Shown piece after piece: positions 25,037 to 33,534 of a stretch of DNA of 47,358 bases (positions within the stretch are counted from its first letter, which is position 1; every line of letters starts with the position of its first letter). Made by a program: the position numbers and the translations under genes. The stretch covers positions 1-47,358 of the forward strand of contig JAHRVC010000075.1 in assembly GCA_019090885.1 (NCBI GenBank), read 5' to 3'. The notes beneath the pieces were generated by a model, which did not search any database, had not been told where the DNA came from, and saw only the letters and a program-made list of their open reading frames with translations. The stretch comes from Marinosulfonomonas sp. GTDB lineage: Bacteria > Pseudomonadota > Alphaproteobacteria > Rhodobacterales > Rhodobacteraceae.

Positions 25037-26629
25037 ATGACCGATCCTAAAAAACCAAATTTTATTGTCTTCATGACCGATCAACAGCGTTGGGATCATG
25101 TTGGCTGTTACGGCAACGACATCGTCAAAACCCCCAATATCGACCGACTGGCCAAAGAAGGCACAAGGTTTGAACGCTTCTTTACGTCCTCCCCCCTATG
25201 TCAGCCCAACCGCGCCACGCTGATGACCGGGCGCACGCCGATGGTTCATGGGGTGCGCACCAACGGCATTTCGCTGGACCGGGACGCGGTGACGTTTGTT
25301 GACATCCTGCGTGCCGGTGGCTGGCGCACAGCGCTGGTCGGAAAATCGCATCTGCAAAACCTGACCGGAAAAGAGCCCGGCCCACGCCCGCCTGCACATC
25401 CGGAACGCAAAGCCCCGCCGCCAGAATTGCAGGAGGCCATTCGCACCAACCGCACTGGCCCGCGCTATAACGTTGAAACCAATCCGGACTGGCACAAAGA
25501 ACCAATGCGCGCCGGTGCTGACACGCCCTATTACGGGTTTGACACGGTGCGCCTGACATCATCCCATGCGGACCGGGTTCAGGGCGATTACACCGCATGG
25601 TTCAACGCCCATCATGTTGATCCGGATTCACTGCGCGGCAAGGAAAACGCAATTCCTGACCCCAGTATCACCGTCACCCAGTCCTGGCGCACGTCGATCC
25701 CGGAAGAATTTTACCCGACAGCTTATGTGGCAGATCAGACGATCAAATTTCTGAAATACCATGAGGATACCGAGGACGGGCGTCCATTCTTTGTGACCTG
25801 CTCATTTCCTGACCCCCACCACCCATTTACCCCGCCGGGCAAATACTGGGATATGTATAACCCCGACGATATCCCGGTGCCGGTGTCGCACCACAAACCG
25901 CTAACCAGCGACGACATGCCCGCAGGCCTGTGGTTTGCCTATGAAAAAGGCGCCGAGGAGCCACACGCGCAATGGCCCGTGCCGGTAAGTGCCCGCCATG
26001 CACAAGAAGCGATTGCGCTGAACTACGGTATGATCACGATGGTGGATGACGCGGTTGGCCGTGTGCTGGATTCCCTTTCGCCCGAAGTTCGCGCCAATAC
26101 CGTTGTGATCTTCACCTCGGATCACGGCGACTATATGGGCGATCACGGGGTTATCCTGAAACTTGGCCTGCATTTTCAGGGCGTGGTCCGGGTGCCGTTC
26201 ATCTGGCAGGATCCCGAGGGCGAAAAAGGCGACGTGCGCGAGGATCTGGGCGGCACGATTGACATCGCCTCGACCATTCTGGCTCGTGCTGGCTTGCAAA
26301 ACTATTTCGGTATGCAAGGCATTGATTTGTTTGATGAGGCCGACACCCCGCGTGACGGCATTATGATCGATGATCACGGTATGGCGGTGTTCAAAGAACC
26401 CGAAGCAAAGGCCGGGCTGATGAGCTATGTCACTGACGACTACCGCATCTCGGTGTGGGAAGGATCCGATTGGGGCGAGCTTTACAGCTATAAAGACGAC
26501 CCGCATGAGATGACAAACCTTTGGGACAGCCCGGATCATCAGGAAATACGCCAATCCTTAACGCATCGCCTGCTGCGCGAAATGATTACCCTGCGTGACA
26601 GGGCTCTGACACCCAAGATGCTGGCCTGA
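25037..26629 (+). CDS. Type I sulfatase, cytoplasmic (arylsulfatase / choline-sulfatase-like)
   Basis: 530 residues of the alkaline-phosphatase superfamily. The formylglycine site is C55-x-P-x-R (SPLCQPNRATLMTG). Metal and substrate residues include D15 (MTDQQRWDH), K103 and H105 (VGKSHLQ), and D362-H363 (TSDHGDYMGDHG). There is no signal peptide, so the enzyme works in the cytoplasm on an imported substrate, unlike secreted arylsulfatases. It follows the TAXI permease by 12 bases with AGGGGA before the start and is co-transcribed with it. Aryl sulfate hydrolysis would release a phenol for the monooxygenase. A phosphonate monoester hydrolase activity cannot be excluded. A formylglycine-generating enzyme must be encoded elsewhere. 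Confidence 0.87.
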   Translation: MTDPKKPNFIVFMTDQQRWDHVGCYGNDIVKTPNIDRLAKEGTRFERFFTSSPLCQPNRATLMTGRTPMVHGVRTNGISLDRDAVTFVDILRAGGWRTALVGKSHLQNLTGKEPGPRPPAHPERKAPPPELQEAIRTNRTGPRYNVETNPDWHKEPMRAGADTPYYGFDTVRLTSSHADRVQGDYTAWFNAHHVDPDSLRGKENAIPDPSITVTQSWRTSIPEEFYPTAYVADQTIKFLKYHEDTEDGRPFFVTCSFPDPHHPFTPPGKYWDMYNPDDIPVPVSHHKPLTSDDMPAGLWFAYEKGAEEPHAQWPVPVSARHAQEAIALNYGMITMVDDAVGRVLDSLSPEVRANTVVIFTSDHGDYMGDHGVILKLGLHFQGVVRVPFIWQDPEGEKGDVREDLGGTIDIASTILARAGLQNYFGMQGIDLFDEADTPRDGIMIDDHGMAVFKEPEAKAGLMSYVTDDYRISVWEGSDWGELYSYKDDPHEMTNLWDSPDHQEIRQSLTHRLLREMITLRDRALTPKMLA

Positions 26630-26639
26630 TTTGCAGAAT

Positions 26640-26662
26640 GCGGCTGCCTTGCTGGCAGCCGC
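26640..26662 (+). terminator. Stem-loop after the sulfatase, possible terminator
   Basis: GCGGCTGCC and its perfect complement flank a five-base loop, 11 bases after the sulfatase stop. The following bases (aaaggctatttt) contain only a weak T-run, so termination may be partial or the hairpin may protect the 3' end. Confidence 0.5.
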
Positions 26663-26779
26663 AAAGGCTATTTTGTCACCAATTCCAATGAATTGCAGCG
26701 CTAACATTGCAAAATACAGTGAAATTACCCACAAAGCTTTGTACCGGTTGATAGGTTCGACCAATACAGGAATAACACC

Positions 26780-27223
26780 ATGATTTCACTGCTCGTCCTG
26801 AACGGACCAAACCTAAACTTGCTGGGACAGCGCCAGCCAGAGGTTTACGGCACCACAACCCTTGCCCAAATCGAGGCACTTTGCGTTTCAAGCGCTCAAG
26901 GTTTGGGGGCAAAAGCCACCTGCATGCAGTCCAATCATGAAGGCGTCATGATTGACACCATTCATGAGGCCCGCGGCACACATGATGGGATCGTCCTGAA
27001 TGCAGGCGCATATACGCACACGTCAATTGCCTTGATGGACGCGATATCCTCGGCCGAAGTGCCGATGGTCGAGGTGCATTTGTCTAATATCCATGCTCGC
27101 GAAGAATTTCGCCACACCTCGCATATATCGCGCGTCGCAATTGGCCAGATATGCGGGTTTGGCCCACAGGGCTATGTGATGGCGATTGATGCGATGCTGG
27201 AGCACTTGAAAGCCCGCGCCTGA
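26780..27223 (+). CDS. aroQ: 3-Dehydroquinate dehydratase, type II
   Basis: 147 residues, the normal length. The signature NGPNLNLLGQRQPEVYG (8-24) contains the active-site arginine and tyrosine; NAGAYTHTSIALMDA and EVHLSNIHAREEFRHTS complete the site. The enzyme dehydrates 3-dehydroquinate in the shikimate pathway, or in quinate breakdown when run catabolically. AGGAA lies before the ATG. Its last base is shared with the start codon of a LuxR-type regulator, an unusual partner. Whether this is the only DHQase of the genome or a catabolic paralogue is not decidable here. Confidence 0.93.
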   Translation: MISLLVLNGPNLNLLGQRQPEVYGTTTLAQIEALCVSSAQGLGAKATCMQSNHEGVMIDTIHEARGTHDGIVLNAGAYTHTSIALMDAISSAEVPMVEVHLSNIHAREEFRHTSHISRVAIGQICGFGPQGYVMAIDAMLEHLKARA

Positions 27224-27969
27224 TGCTGCTCACTTACCTCGAAAAAATACACGAGCCTAATTCGATCGAGGGCGCGTGGAATGTCGTTATAGAATACATG
27301 TCCAGCTTTGGATTTGATCGAATGCTTTATGGGTTCACCCGCTTTGGCACAGCGACCTCATTTGGCGACATGGACGATATTCTGATCCTAAGCAATCATC
27401 CTAAATCTTATCTGGAACCCTATATAGATCAGGGCATGTATTTTAACGTCCCGATGCACAAATGGGCCGCCAAGCACACCGGCGCGTGTAGCTGGTCCCA
27501 ATACACGAGCCCAGATTGCCAACTTACGCCAGCTGAACAAGAGACCATAGATTTCAACAGCCGCCACGGTGTTACCGCCGGTGTAACCATTAGTTTTCAG
27601 AATATATCGAGCAAAGTTAAAGGCGCGATCGCCTTGGTTGCAAAACCCGGAATGTCGCAAACAGATGTTGATTCACTGATGCATTTAAAGGGTCGTGAAA
27701 TTGTGCAGATGTGCAATGTTGCCCACCTGAAACTGACCAGCCTGACCTACACGACAACCCGAGGTCGCCTGACCACTCGCCAATACGAGACATTAAAATG
27801 GGTGGGTGAAGGAAAGTCGACACGCGACATCGCCACAATAATGGGGCTACAGCCCGCAACGGTTGAAAAACACCTGCGGTTGGCACGGGCCGCCTTGAAT
27901 GTAGATACAACCGCACAAGCGGTCCTTAAGTTGTCGTTTCAAAACCAGTTTTATTCCCTCGAAAACTGA
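27223..27969 (+). CDS. LuxR-family regulator with altered autoinducer-binding domain (LuxR solo)
   Basis: 248 residues. The C-terminal part (about 180-240) is a clear GerE-type helix-turn-helix (LTTRQYETLKWVGEGKSTRDIATIMGLQPATVEKHLRLAR). The N-terminal part aligns to acyl-homoserine-lactone receptors. The TraR positions W57, Y61, D70, P71, W85 and G113 appear as Y63, Y67, V76, P77, W91 and G116; the aspartate that holds the lactone amide is lost. No luxI gene is nearby. The ATG overlaps the aroQ stop by one base, so expression is tied to aroQ. The protein may answer a plant- or substrate-derived signal rather than AHL; that is inference. Confidence 0.82.
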   Translation: MLLTYLEKIHEPNSIEGAWNVVIEYMSSFGFDRMLYGFTRFGTATSFGDMDDILILSNHPKSYLEPYIDQGMYFNVPMHKWAAKHTGACSWSQYTSPDCQLTPAEQETIDFNSRHGVTAGVTISFQNISSKVKGAIALVAKPGMSQTDVDSLMHLKGREIVQMCNVAHLKLTSLTYTTTRGRLTTRQYETLKWVGEGKSTRDIATIMGLQPATVEKHLRLARAALNVDTTAQAVLKLSFQNQFYSLEN

Positions 27970-27979
27970 CGGCCTGACA

Positions 27980-28180
27980 AGGAAGGGTAAGGATTCCCTG
28001 ACTTTTTAATATTAAGCAATGTGGTAGAACCAATCTTGTTCCGTGAGTGGTGGCATTATTGCCCGGGGAACTGCGGGCTGAGGTTTTTGCAATTACATTT
28101 ACCTCACCCGCGCCCTCGGATGTTCGTGTGAGTTTGTTATGTTAAAGATTTGGCGTCCGGTATCCTATAGTCGCCTTCCT
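27980..28180 (+). ncRNA. Structured intergenic region, candidate small RNA (strand and ends uncertain)
   Basis: No gene is seen between luxR and the YkgJ-like gene, but nested complementary segments are. The ends AGGAAGG (27980-27986) and CCTTCCT (28174-28180) pair perfectly. Inside are GTTCC/GGAAC (28038-28042 / 28067-28071) around a GGCA-TTAT-TGCC hairpin, and a strong hairpin GCGGG-c-TGAGGT with ACCTCACCCGC (28073-28084 / 28101-28111). An intrinsic terminator follows at 28215. A closing stem around internal hairpins recalls 6S RNA, but I cannot confirm a family. A structured luxR 3' untranslated region is the alternative. Confidence 0.35.
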
Positions 28181-28214
28181 CCATCCCAATTATTGTGGCG
28201 GCTTAAGAGAGCGG

Positions 28215-28248
28215 CGCAGATTTTTAGATCTGCGTCGTTTCTATTTTT
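28215..28248 (+). terminator. Rho-independent terminator downstream of luxR / candidate RNA
   Basis: CGCAGAT and ATCTGCG form a seven-base stem with a six-base loop, followed on the plus strand by a T-rich tail (tcgtttctattttt). It ends just past the stop codon of the convergent YkgJ-like gene. Confidence 0.65.
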
Positions 28249-28774
28249 GCGCCTGGATGCGGAATTTCGGCAGATTTCGTAGACCCTTCACGAACACATC
28301 GACGCGTTGTCTGATGTCACTATCGCCAAATTCCCGAAGTGTTTCCGCCTGCCAACCGGATGCCGGTGACAGCTCCGCGATCAGTTGTAAGCATGTTGCG
28401 CCGTCCTTGCGCGACAATGGCAGTTTTTGGGCTGTGAACAGCAACTCAAGTAGTTCGTGAACCTTCCGCATTGCCGCGAAAGATTCCATTATTACAGGTA
28501 GGTGCAATGTGGCTTTCATCCAGTCTATGTCGGGAAAAACCTCATTCACAATCCGTTGTCCGGCCCCAAGGCAATCGTATCTCTGACAGCCGGAAAAACC
28601 TAGTTCACCCAATTTTGCATGGATTTTGCACCCATAGTCGGGTGTGAGATTAGGACAGGCCACACCCGCTGGCTTGTCGATTGCGAACATATCTGAACGA
28701 TCAAACGCCAGGGCGACACAACACAGCGCCTGACATTGGCTGCAATCGGCCTTTAGGGACACACCGTCATTCAT
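28241..28774 (-). CDS. YkgJ-like cysteine-cluster protein
   Basis: 177 residues with conserved cysteines in the N-terminal half: CSQCQALCC near 12-20, CPNLTPDYGCKIHAKL near 38-53, and GFSGCQRYDCLGAGQ. This pattern occurs in the YkgJ family of putative zinc or iron-sulfur proteins. The C-terminal half is helical without recognisable motif. The function is unknown. An in-frame TTG at 28783 is possible, but ATG at 28774 is preferred; neither has a ribosome site. The T-run of the tsf terminator ends only about eight bases before the ATG, so expression may depend on readthrough or on a leaderless transcript. Confidence 0.7.
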   Translation of the reverse strand: MNDGVSLKADCSQCQALCCVALAFDRSDMFAIDKPAGVACPNLTPDYGCKIHAKLGELGFSGCQRYDCLGAGQRIVNEVFPDIDWMKATLHLPVIMESFAAMRKVHELLELLFTAQKLPLSRKDGATCLQLIAELSPASGWQAETLREFGDSDIRQRVDVFVKGLRNLPKFRIQAQK

Positions 28775-28781
28775 GGGCGGC

Positions 28782-28815
28782 AAAACAAAAAGACCAGCCG
28801 CAAAGCTGGTCTTTT
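28782..28815 (-). terminator. Rho-independent terminator of the rpsB-tsf operon
   Basis: On the minus strand an 11-base stem, AAAAGACCAGC with GCTGGTCTTTT (28815-28788), has a six-base loop and runs into TTTTGTTTT. It starts 44 bases after the tsf stop. Confidence 0.87.
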
Positions 28816-28858
28816 CAATACGTATATTAGTTGGGATCGCATCTGCGCGGTCCGGCCA

Positions 28859-29734
28859 TTAGTTGCCCGAAACCTTGGCAACCTCAGCTGCAAAGTCTTC
28901 CGCAACTTTCTCGATACCCTCGCCCACTTCCATGCGGACAAAACCGACGACTTCAACGCCAGCTTCGGTGGCCGCTGCCTGAACCGTAATATCCGGGTTC
29001 ACGACAAACTGCTGACCCAGCAGTGTCACTTCGGCCATGAATTTTTTCATCCGGCCAACGATCATCTTTTCGATCACCTGTTCAGGCTTGCCAGACTCGC
29101 GTGCCTGTTCAGTCAGGATCTGACGCTCTTTTTCCACGATTGCCGGATCAAGATCCGCTTCGCCCAAAGAGGCTGGGTTGGCGGCAGCAACATGCATCGC
29201 AATCTGTTTGCCGATGCCGTTGTCAGCACCATTCAGCGCAACCAGAACACCAATTTTACCCATGCCATCGGTAACAGCGTTGTGGATGTAGGAAACCACT
29301 GTCTCGGCTTCCAGCGCTGCCATCCGGCGCACGCTCATGTTCTCACCGATTATGGACACAGCTGCCGTCACGGTTTCGGCGACGGTTTTGCCGCCCATGT
29401 CAGCGGCCTTGAGCGCATCAATATCGGACGCCCCAAGGGCAATCTTGGCAATTCCGCCAACCATCGCCTGAAAATCGGCGTTCTTGCCGACAAAATCAGT
29501 TTCCGAGTTCACTTCAACGGCAACACCGCGTCCGTCTTTAACATCGACGGCGACCAGACCTTCGGCCGCTGTGCGCCCGGATTTCTTGGCAGCTTTGGCC
29601 AAACCTTTGGTGCGCAGCCAATCAACCGCTGCTTCCATATCGCCATCGGTTGCTGTCAGCGCTTTTTTCGCGTCCATCATGCCTGCGCCAGTAGAATCGC
29701 GCAGTTCTTTCACCAGTGCGGCTGTAATCGCCAT
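28859..29734 (-). CDS. tsf: Translation elongation factor Ts
   Basis: 291 residues. EF-Ts recharges EF-Tu by expelling GDP. The N-terminal UBA-like domain ([22 protein letters not shown]) and the TDFVGKN motif (residues 79-85), whose Asp-Phe wedge enters EF-Tu, are intact. The C-terminal core ends [26 protein letters not shown] precedes the start. It follows rpsB by 72 bases on the same strand, the standard bacterial order, and is ended by a clear terminator. Confidence 0.97.
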   Translation of the reverse strand: MAITAALVKELRDSTGAGMMDAKKALTATDGDMEAAVDWLRTKGLAKAAKKSGRTAAEGLVAVDVKDGRGVAVEVNSETDFVGKNADFQAMVGGIAKIALGASDIDALKAADMGGKTVAETVTAAVSIIGENMSVRRMAALEAETVVSYIHNAVTDGMGKIGVLVALNGADNGIGKQIAMHVAAANPASLGEADLDPAIVEKERQILTEQARESGKPEQVIEKMIVGRMKKFMAEVTLLGQQFVVNPDITVQAAATEAGVEVVGFVRMEVGEGIEKVAEDFAAEVAKVSGN

Positions 29735-29806
29735 TTTGGATCTCCTCAGAATTTGAAACGATTGCCGGGGCGGTCTGGCCGCGCCCGGTCATAGATATGT
29801 GCCAGC

Positions 29807-30640
29807 TTAAGCTTTGGCAGCTTCGTCCGCAGGTGCGGCTTCGGCAGCAGGTGCTTCCTCGACCACAGGTGCAGCAGCAGGTGCTTCTTCAACCACGGCC
29901 TCTTCCACTGGGGCTTCGTCAAATTCGCCCAGATCAACGCCAGCGGCGCCAAGCTGTGCAGACATGCCGTCCAGTGCCGCGCGGGCAACCAGATCACAAT
30001 AAAGCGTAATGGCGCGTGATGCGTCATCATTGCCAGGGATCAGATAGTCGATGCCATCGGGCGAACAGTTGGTGTCAACAACAGCCACAACTGGGATGCC
30101 CAGCTTTTTGGCTTCTGCGATTGCCAGATCTTCTTTATTCACGTCGATCACAAAGATCAGATCAGGGCGACCGCCCATTTCGCGGATACCACCAAGCGAG
30201 GCTTGCAGTTTGCCCTGCGAGCGTTCCATGCCAAGACGTTCTTTCTTGGTCAAACCCTCGGCGCCTTCGGCCAGCTTTTCATCAAAGTCTTTCAGACGTT
30301 TGATCGACTTGGACACGGTCTGCCAGTTGGTCAGCGTGCCACCAAGCCAGCGGTGGTTCATGTAATACTGTGCGCATTTTTCAGCCGCTTCAGCGATCGG
30401 GCGCTGTGCCTGACGCTTGGTGCCGACGAACAAAATGCTGCCGCCCTTGGCGACGGTTTCGCGAACCACATTCAGTGCGGCGTCCAACATTGGAACGGTC
30501 TGTGTGAGGTCCATGATATGAATGCCATTACGCGCGCCATAAATGTATTCGCCCATACGTGGGTTCCAACGGCGTGTCTGGTGGCCAAAGTGAACGCCAG
30601 CTTCTAATAGCTGACGCATCGTGAAATCAGGCGCTGCCAT
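29807..30640 (-). CDS. rpsB: 30S ribosomal protein S2
   Basis: 277 residues. The S2 signature is plain: [22 protein letters not shown] at the N-terminus, then [18 protein letters not shown] and [24 protein letters not shown]. An Ala/Glu/Val/Pro-rich C-terminal tail of about 40 residues is added, as in many alphaproteobacteria. An in-frame start eight codons upstream is rejected, since GGAAAGGA lies at the right distance before 30640 and MAAPDF is a usual beginning. First gene of the rpsB-tsf operon. Confidence 0.97.
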   Translation of the reverse strand: MAAPDFTMRQLLEAGVHFGHQTRRWNPRMGEYIYGARNGIHIMDLTQTVPMLDAALNVVRETVAKGGSILFVGTKRQAQRPIAEAAEKCAQYYMNHRWLGGTLTNWQTVSKSIKRLKDFDEKLAEGAEGLTKKERLGMERSQGKLQASLGGIREMGGRPDLIFVIDVNKEDLAIAEAKKLGIPVVAVVDTNCSPDGIDYLIPGNDDASRAITLYCDLVARAALDGMSAQLGAAGVDLGEFDEAPVEEAVVEEAPAAAPVVEEAPAAEAAPADEAAKA

Positions 30641-30818
30641 GATTATAGTCCTTTCCGGTTTCATGCCTTAGCGGGGTGAGAGGGCTGTTGCCCAACCGGC
30701 GGACCTTCAAGGATGTCTCCCTATCAGGCCCAAACCCCGCCTGCGGATTTAGATTTGGTGCAGGTAGGCCACTCTGAGTATGAATGCAAGCCCTAATGGC
30801 GGTGCCTTGCGCGGGTAT

Positions 30819-31499
30819 TCAGGCGAGCCATTTTATCAGCGGCATCAGTGCCTCAGTAATTCGCAACAAATAGCCCGGTGCTTGGGGTGTAAACAGCCAG
30901 TCCGGCGCGGCTTGCTGGCCATCAGTGCGCATAACAAAAGCTTTGCGGCGCAAAAGATGTTCCCATTCGGCGTCACCGCTAAACCCCTTGGGCATTCGCT
31001 TTAGCGCGGGCTCGCCAAATTCACATCCGACAGAGCGCGCAGTTTCCACAGCGTCCAGCAAAACCCTGCGGTCGGCAGCATCCACAATCCGGGCGCGAAA
31101 TTCAGCCAGTTGGGTTGGTTCAATCCCGTATAGACCGGCACCAAACCCAACCCCATCGGGGCGCAAATTGATATGCATACCGGCAGACCGGTTGGGATGC
31201 TCGCCTGACCAGAAAATCAGGTGCATTGACGCACTGTAGGGCGTTTTATCTTTGGAAAACCGCACGTCGCGATAGATCCGGCGCAATGATCCGTTCAGAC
31301 GCGCCTCGGCCTTGAGCGGCGGATCAAGGCGGGCCATTCCGGGGGCCAGTGCTTCGATCAGATCAAGCCCGGCTTGTTTCCAGTGAATGTCGTAGATGTC
31401 CCGGTTCGCCTCAAACCAGTCTTTCGAATTGTTCAGCGACAAATCGGTCAAAAAGCGGAACGCTTCGGTAGGCAAGCCAGAATACTCGGTCATAGTCAT
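30819..31499 (-). CDS. DUF2461 domain protein
   Basis: 226 residues. The DUF2461 (TIGR02453) pattern is present across the length: FLTDLSLNNSKDWFEANRDIY, SLRRIYRDVRFSKDKTPY and WSGEHPNRSAGMHINLRPDGVGFGAGLYG. The family is widespread and has no established biochemical role. The frame is open 130 bases upstream, but AGGAAAGG precedes the ATG at 31499. It is divergent from psuK with 149 bases between the starts. Confidence 0.85.
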   Translation of the reverse strand: MTMTEYSGLPTEAFRFLTDLSLNNSKDWFEANRDIYDIHWKQAGLDLIEALAPGMARLDPPLKAEARLNGSLRRIYRDVRFSKDKTPYSASMHLIFWSGEHPNRSAGMHINLRPDGVGFGAGLYGIEPTQLAEFRARIVDAADRRVLLDAVETARSVGCEFGEPALKRMPKGFSGDAEWEHLLRRKAFVMRTDGQQAAPDWLFTPQAPGYLLRITEALMPLIKWLA

Positions 31500-31648
31500 T
31501 GTGCCTTTCCTACATCCCTTTGCACTGATGATGGACCAGAACCACCTGTTTGCAAACTGGCCCTTACAACCAGTCCCAAACACGGGTGTGACAACAGGCC
31601 TGTGTTCTGGTGCTTGCACGCCCTTTCCCACCCTGCCAGAAATACCGC

Positions 31649-32539
31649 ATGGCTAACACAAATATTCTTTGCATCGGTTCTGTCCTTTGGGATGTCATTG
31701 GGCGTTCGGCAAGCACACTGCGGCTGGGCTCTGATGTGCCGGGGCGAATTGTGCGTCTGCCCGGTGGGGTCGCGATGAACATCGCGATGACGCTGCGCCG
31801 TTTTGGTCTGCAACCATCGCTTCTGAGTGCAATCGGGCGCGATGATGAGGGGCGCGAGTTGATCCGCGCCTGCGCGCGGCTTGGGATCGGGACCGAGCAT
31901 GTCTATCTGTCCGAAGACCTGCCGACGGATCGCTATATGGCAGTCGAGGGCGCAAATGGCCTGATCGCCGCCATTGCTGATGCCCATTCGCTGGAGGCCG
32001 CTGGTGACAAAATACTGCGCCCGCTGGCGGATGGAACGCTTGGAACTGCAGATGCACCCTTCGCTGGCCTGATTGCGCTTGACGGCAACCTGACTGCCGC
32101 TTTGCTAAGCGAGATCGCAACCAGCCCGCTATTTAGTGCCGCCGATCTGCGTATTGCCCCGGCCAGCCCCGGCAAGGTCCAACGTTTACTGCCGCTGATC
32201 ACCCACCCGAACGCAACGCTTTATGTGAACCTTGAAGAGGCCCGTCAACTTTGCCACCGTGACTGCACCGACAGTGCGGCGGCGGCGCAAGCCCTGATTG
32301 ATCAGGGAGCGCGGCGGGTTTTGGTGACCGATGGCGGTGCGACGGCAACACTGGCGAGCCCAACAGCGGTGTTCTCGGCGCACCCCCCCGAGGTTTTGGT
32401 GACCCGCGTCACCGGTGCTGGCGACACATTTATGGCAGCACACATCGCGGCTGAAAATAGCGCAGCCGACCCAGAACACGCCTTAAACGCGGCCCTACAA
32501 GCCGCCGCCGATTATGTATCAGGAGACACCCAGTTATGA
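31649..32539 (+). CDS. psuK: PfkB-family kinase, probable pseudouridine kinase
   Basis: 296 residues of the ribokinase fold, with GGVAMNIAMTLRRFG near the N-terminus and the catalytic VTGAGDTFMAAHIA near the C-terminus. It would phosphorylate pseudouridine at the 5' position. The assignment rests on the four-base overlap with the psuG gene behind it, since the PfkB family alone does not define the sugar. The ribosome site is weak. Confidence 0.85.
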   Translation: MANTNILCIGSVLWDVIGRSASTLRLGSDVPGRIVRLPGGVAMNIAMTLRRFGLQPSLLSAIGRDDEGRELIRACARLGIGTEHVYLSEDLPTDRYMAVEGANGLIAAIADAHSLEAAGDKILRPLADGTLGTADAPFAGLIALDGNLTAALLSEIATSPLFSAADLRIAPASPGKVQRLLPLITHPNATLYVNLEEARQLCHRDCTDSAAAAQALIDQGARRVLVTDGGATATLASPTAVFSAHPPEVLVTRVTGAGDTFMAAHIAAENSAADPEHALNAALQAAADYVSGDTQL

Positions 32540-33480
32540 TCCCGCTCGTCTTTAGTGAAGAAGTGGCACAGGCCCGCGCCGATGGCACACCGATTGTGGC
32601 GCTGGAAAGCACCATTATCACCCATGGCATGCCCTATCCGCAAAACGTAGAGACGGCTCGCGCGGTCGAAGACACCGTACGCGCAAATGGCGCAGTTCCG
32701 GCAACCATGGCCGTGCGCAAAGGGAAAATTTGCATCGGATTAAGTGCAGCCCAGTTGGAACGTCTTGGACAAATAGAGAATGTCGCCAAACTTTCGCGGG
32801 CCGATTTTGCGGCCTGCGTGGCGACAGGATCAACTGGGGCGACGACGGTCGCTGCAACAATGATCGCAGCGCATCTTGCCGGTATAGAAGTGTTTGCCAC
32901 CGGCGGAATTGGCGGCGTGCACAGGGGTGCTGAACAGAGCTTTGACATATCTGCGGATCTTGCAGAATTGGCGCAAACACCGGTGACAGTCGTGGCCGCT
33001 GGGGCCAAGGCGATCCTTGACCTACCTAAGACTCTGGAAGTTCTGGAAACCTACGGCGTACCGGTCATCGTTTACGGGCAGAACGAATTCCCCGCTTTCT
33101 GGTCACATTCCTCGGGGTTGCCAGCACCTATCCGAATGGACAGCACGGCAGACATCGCCCGCGCCCACATTATGCGGGGGGTGTTGGGGATGCCGGGTGG
33201 CCAGTTGATTGCAAATCCCATTCCCGCCGAAAACGAGATTGCTGCCAGTATGTTGGCCCCGGCGATTGAACATGCGATTTCTAACGCAAACGACCAAGGT
33301 ATTGCGGCAAAGGACGTAACGCCCTTCCTGTTGCAGCGGATTTACGAACTTACCAACGGACGTTCGCTAACGGCCAATATCGCGCTGGTGCAAAATAACG
33401 CCAAGCTGGCCGCAGAAATAGCGTGCGAAATGGGACCGCAAAGGGCTGCCATTCCAGCAAACTCACCCTCTCCATTGTAG
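32536..33480 (+). CDS. psuG: Pseudouridine-5'-phosphate glycosidase
   Basis: 314 residues. It splits the C-glycosidic bond of pseudouridine monophosphate to uracil and ribose 5-phosphate. Family landmarks are ALESTIITHGMPYPQN (near 27-42), AVRKGKICIGL, a glycine/threonine-rich TGSTGATTVAATMIAA, FATGGIGGVHRGAE and ANPIPAENEI. AGGAGA stands before the ATG, which overlaps the psuK stop as ATGA. The pair salvages pseudouridine from RNA turnover. Confidence 0.95.
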   Translation: MIPLVFSEEVAQARADGTPIVALESTIITHGMPYPQNVETARAVEDTVRANGAVPATMAVRKGKICIGLSAAQLERLGQIENVAKLSRADFAACVATGSTGATTVAATMIAAHLAGIEVFATGGIGGVHRGAEQSFDISADLAELAQTPVTVVAAGAKAILDLPKTLEVLETYGVPVIVYGQNEFPAFWSHSSGLPAPIRMDSTADIARAHIMRGVLGMPGGQLIANPIPAENEIAASMLAPAIEHAISNANDQGIAAKDVTPFLLQRIYELTNGRSLTANIALVQNNAKLAAEIACEMGPQRAAIPANSPSPL

Positions 33481-33534
33481 GGCACTAACAAACCACCTAT
33501 CCTATGCTGACAGAATGCAGTAACCGCTTGAAAT

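Noticed and set aside
26750-26765. GGTTCGACCAAT before aroQ as a second GntR operator
   Set aside because: The spacing between GGT and ACC is one base longer than at 6127 and the left arm is not matched; probably chance.
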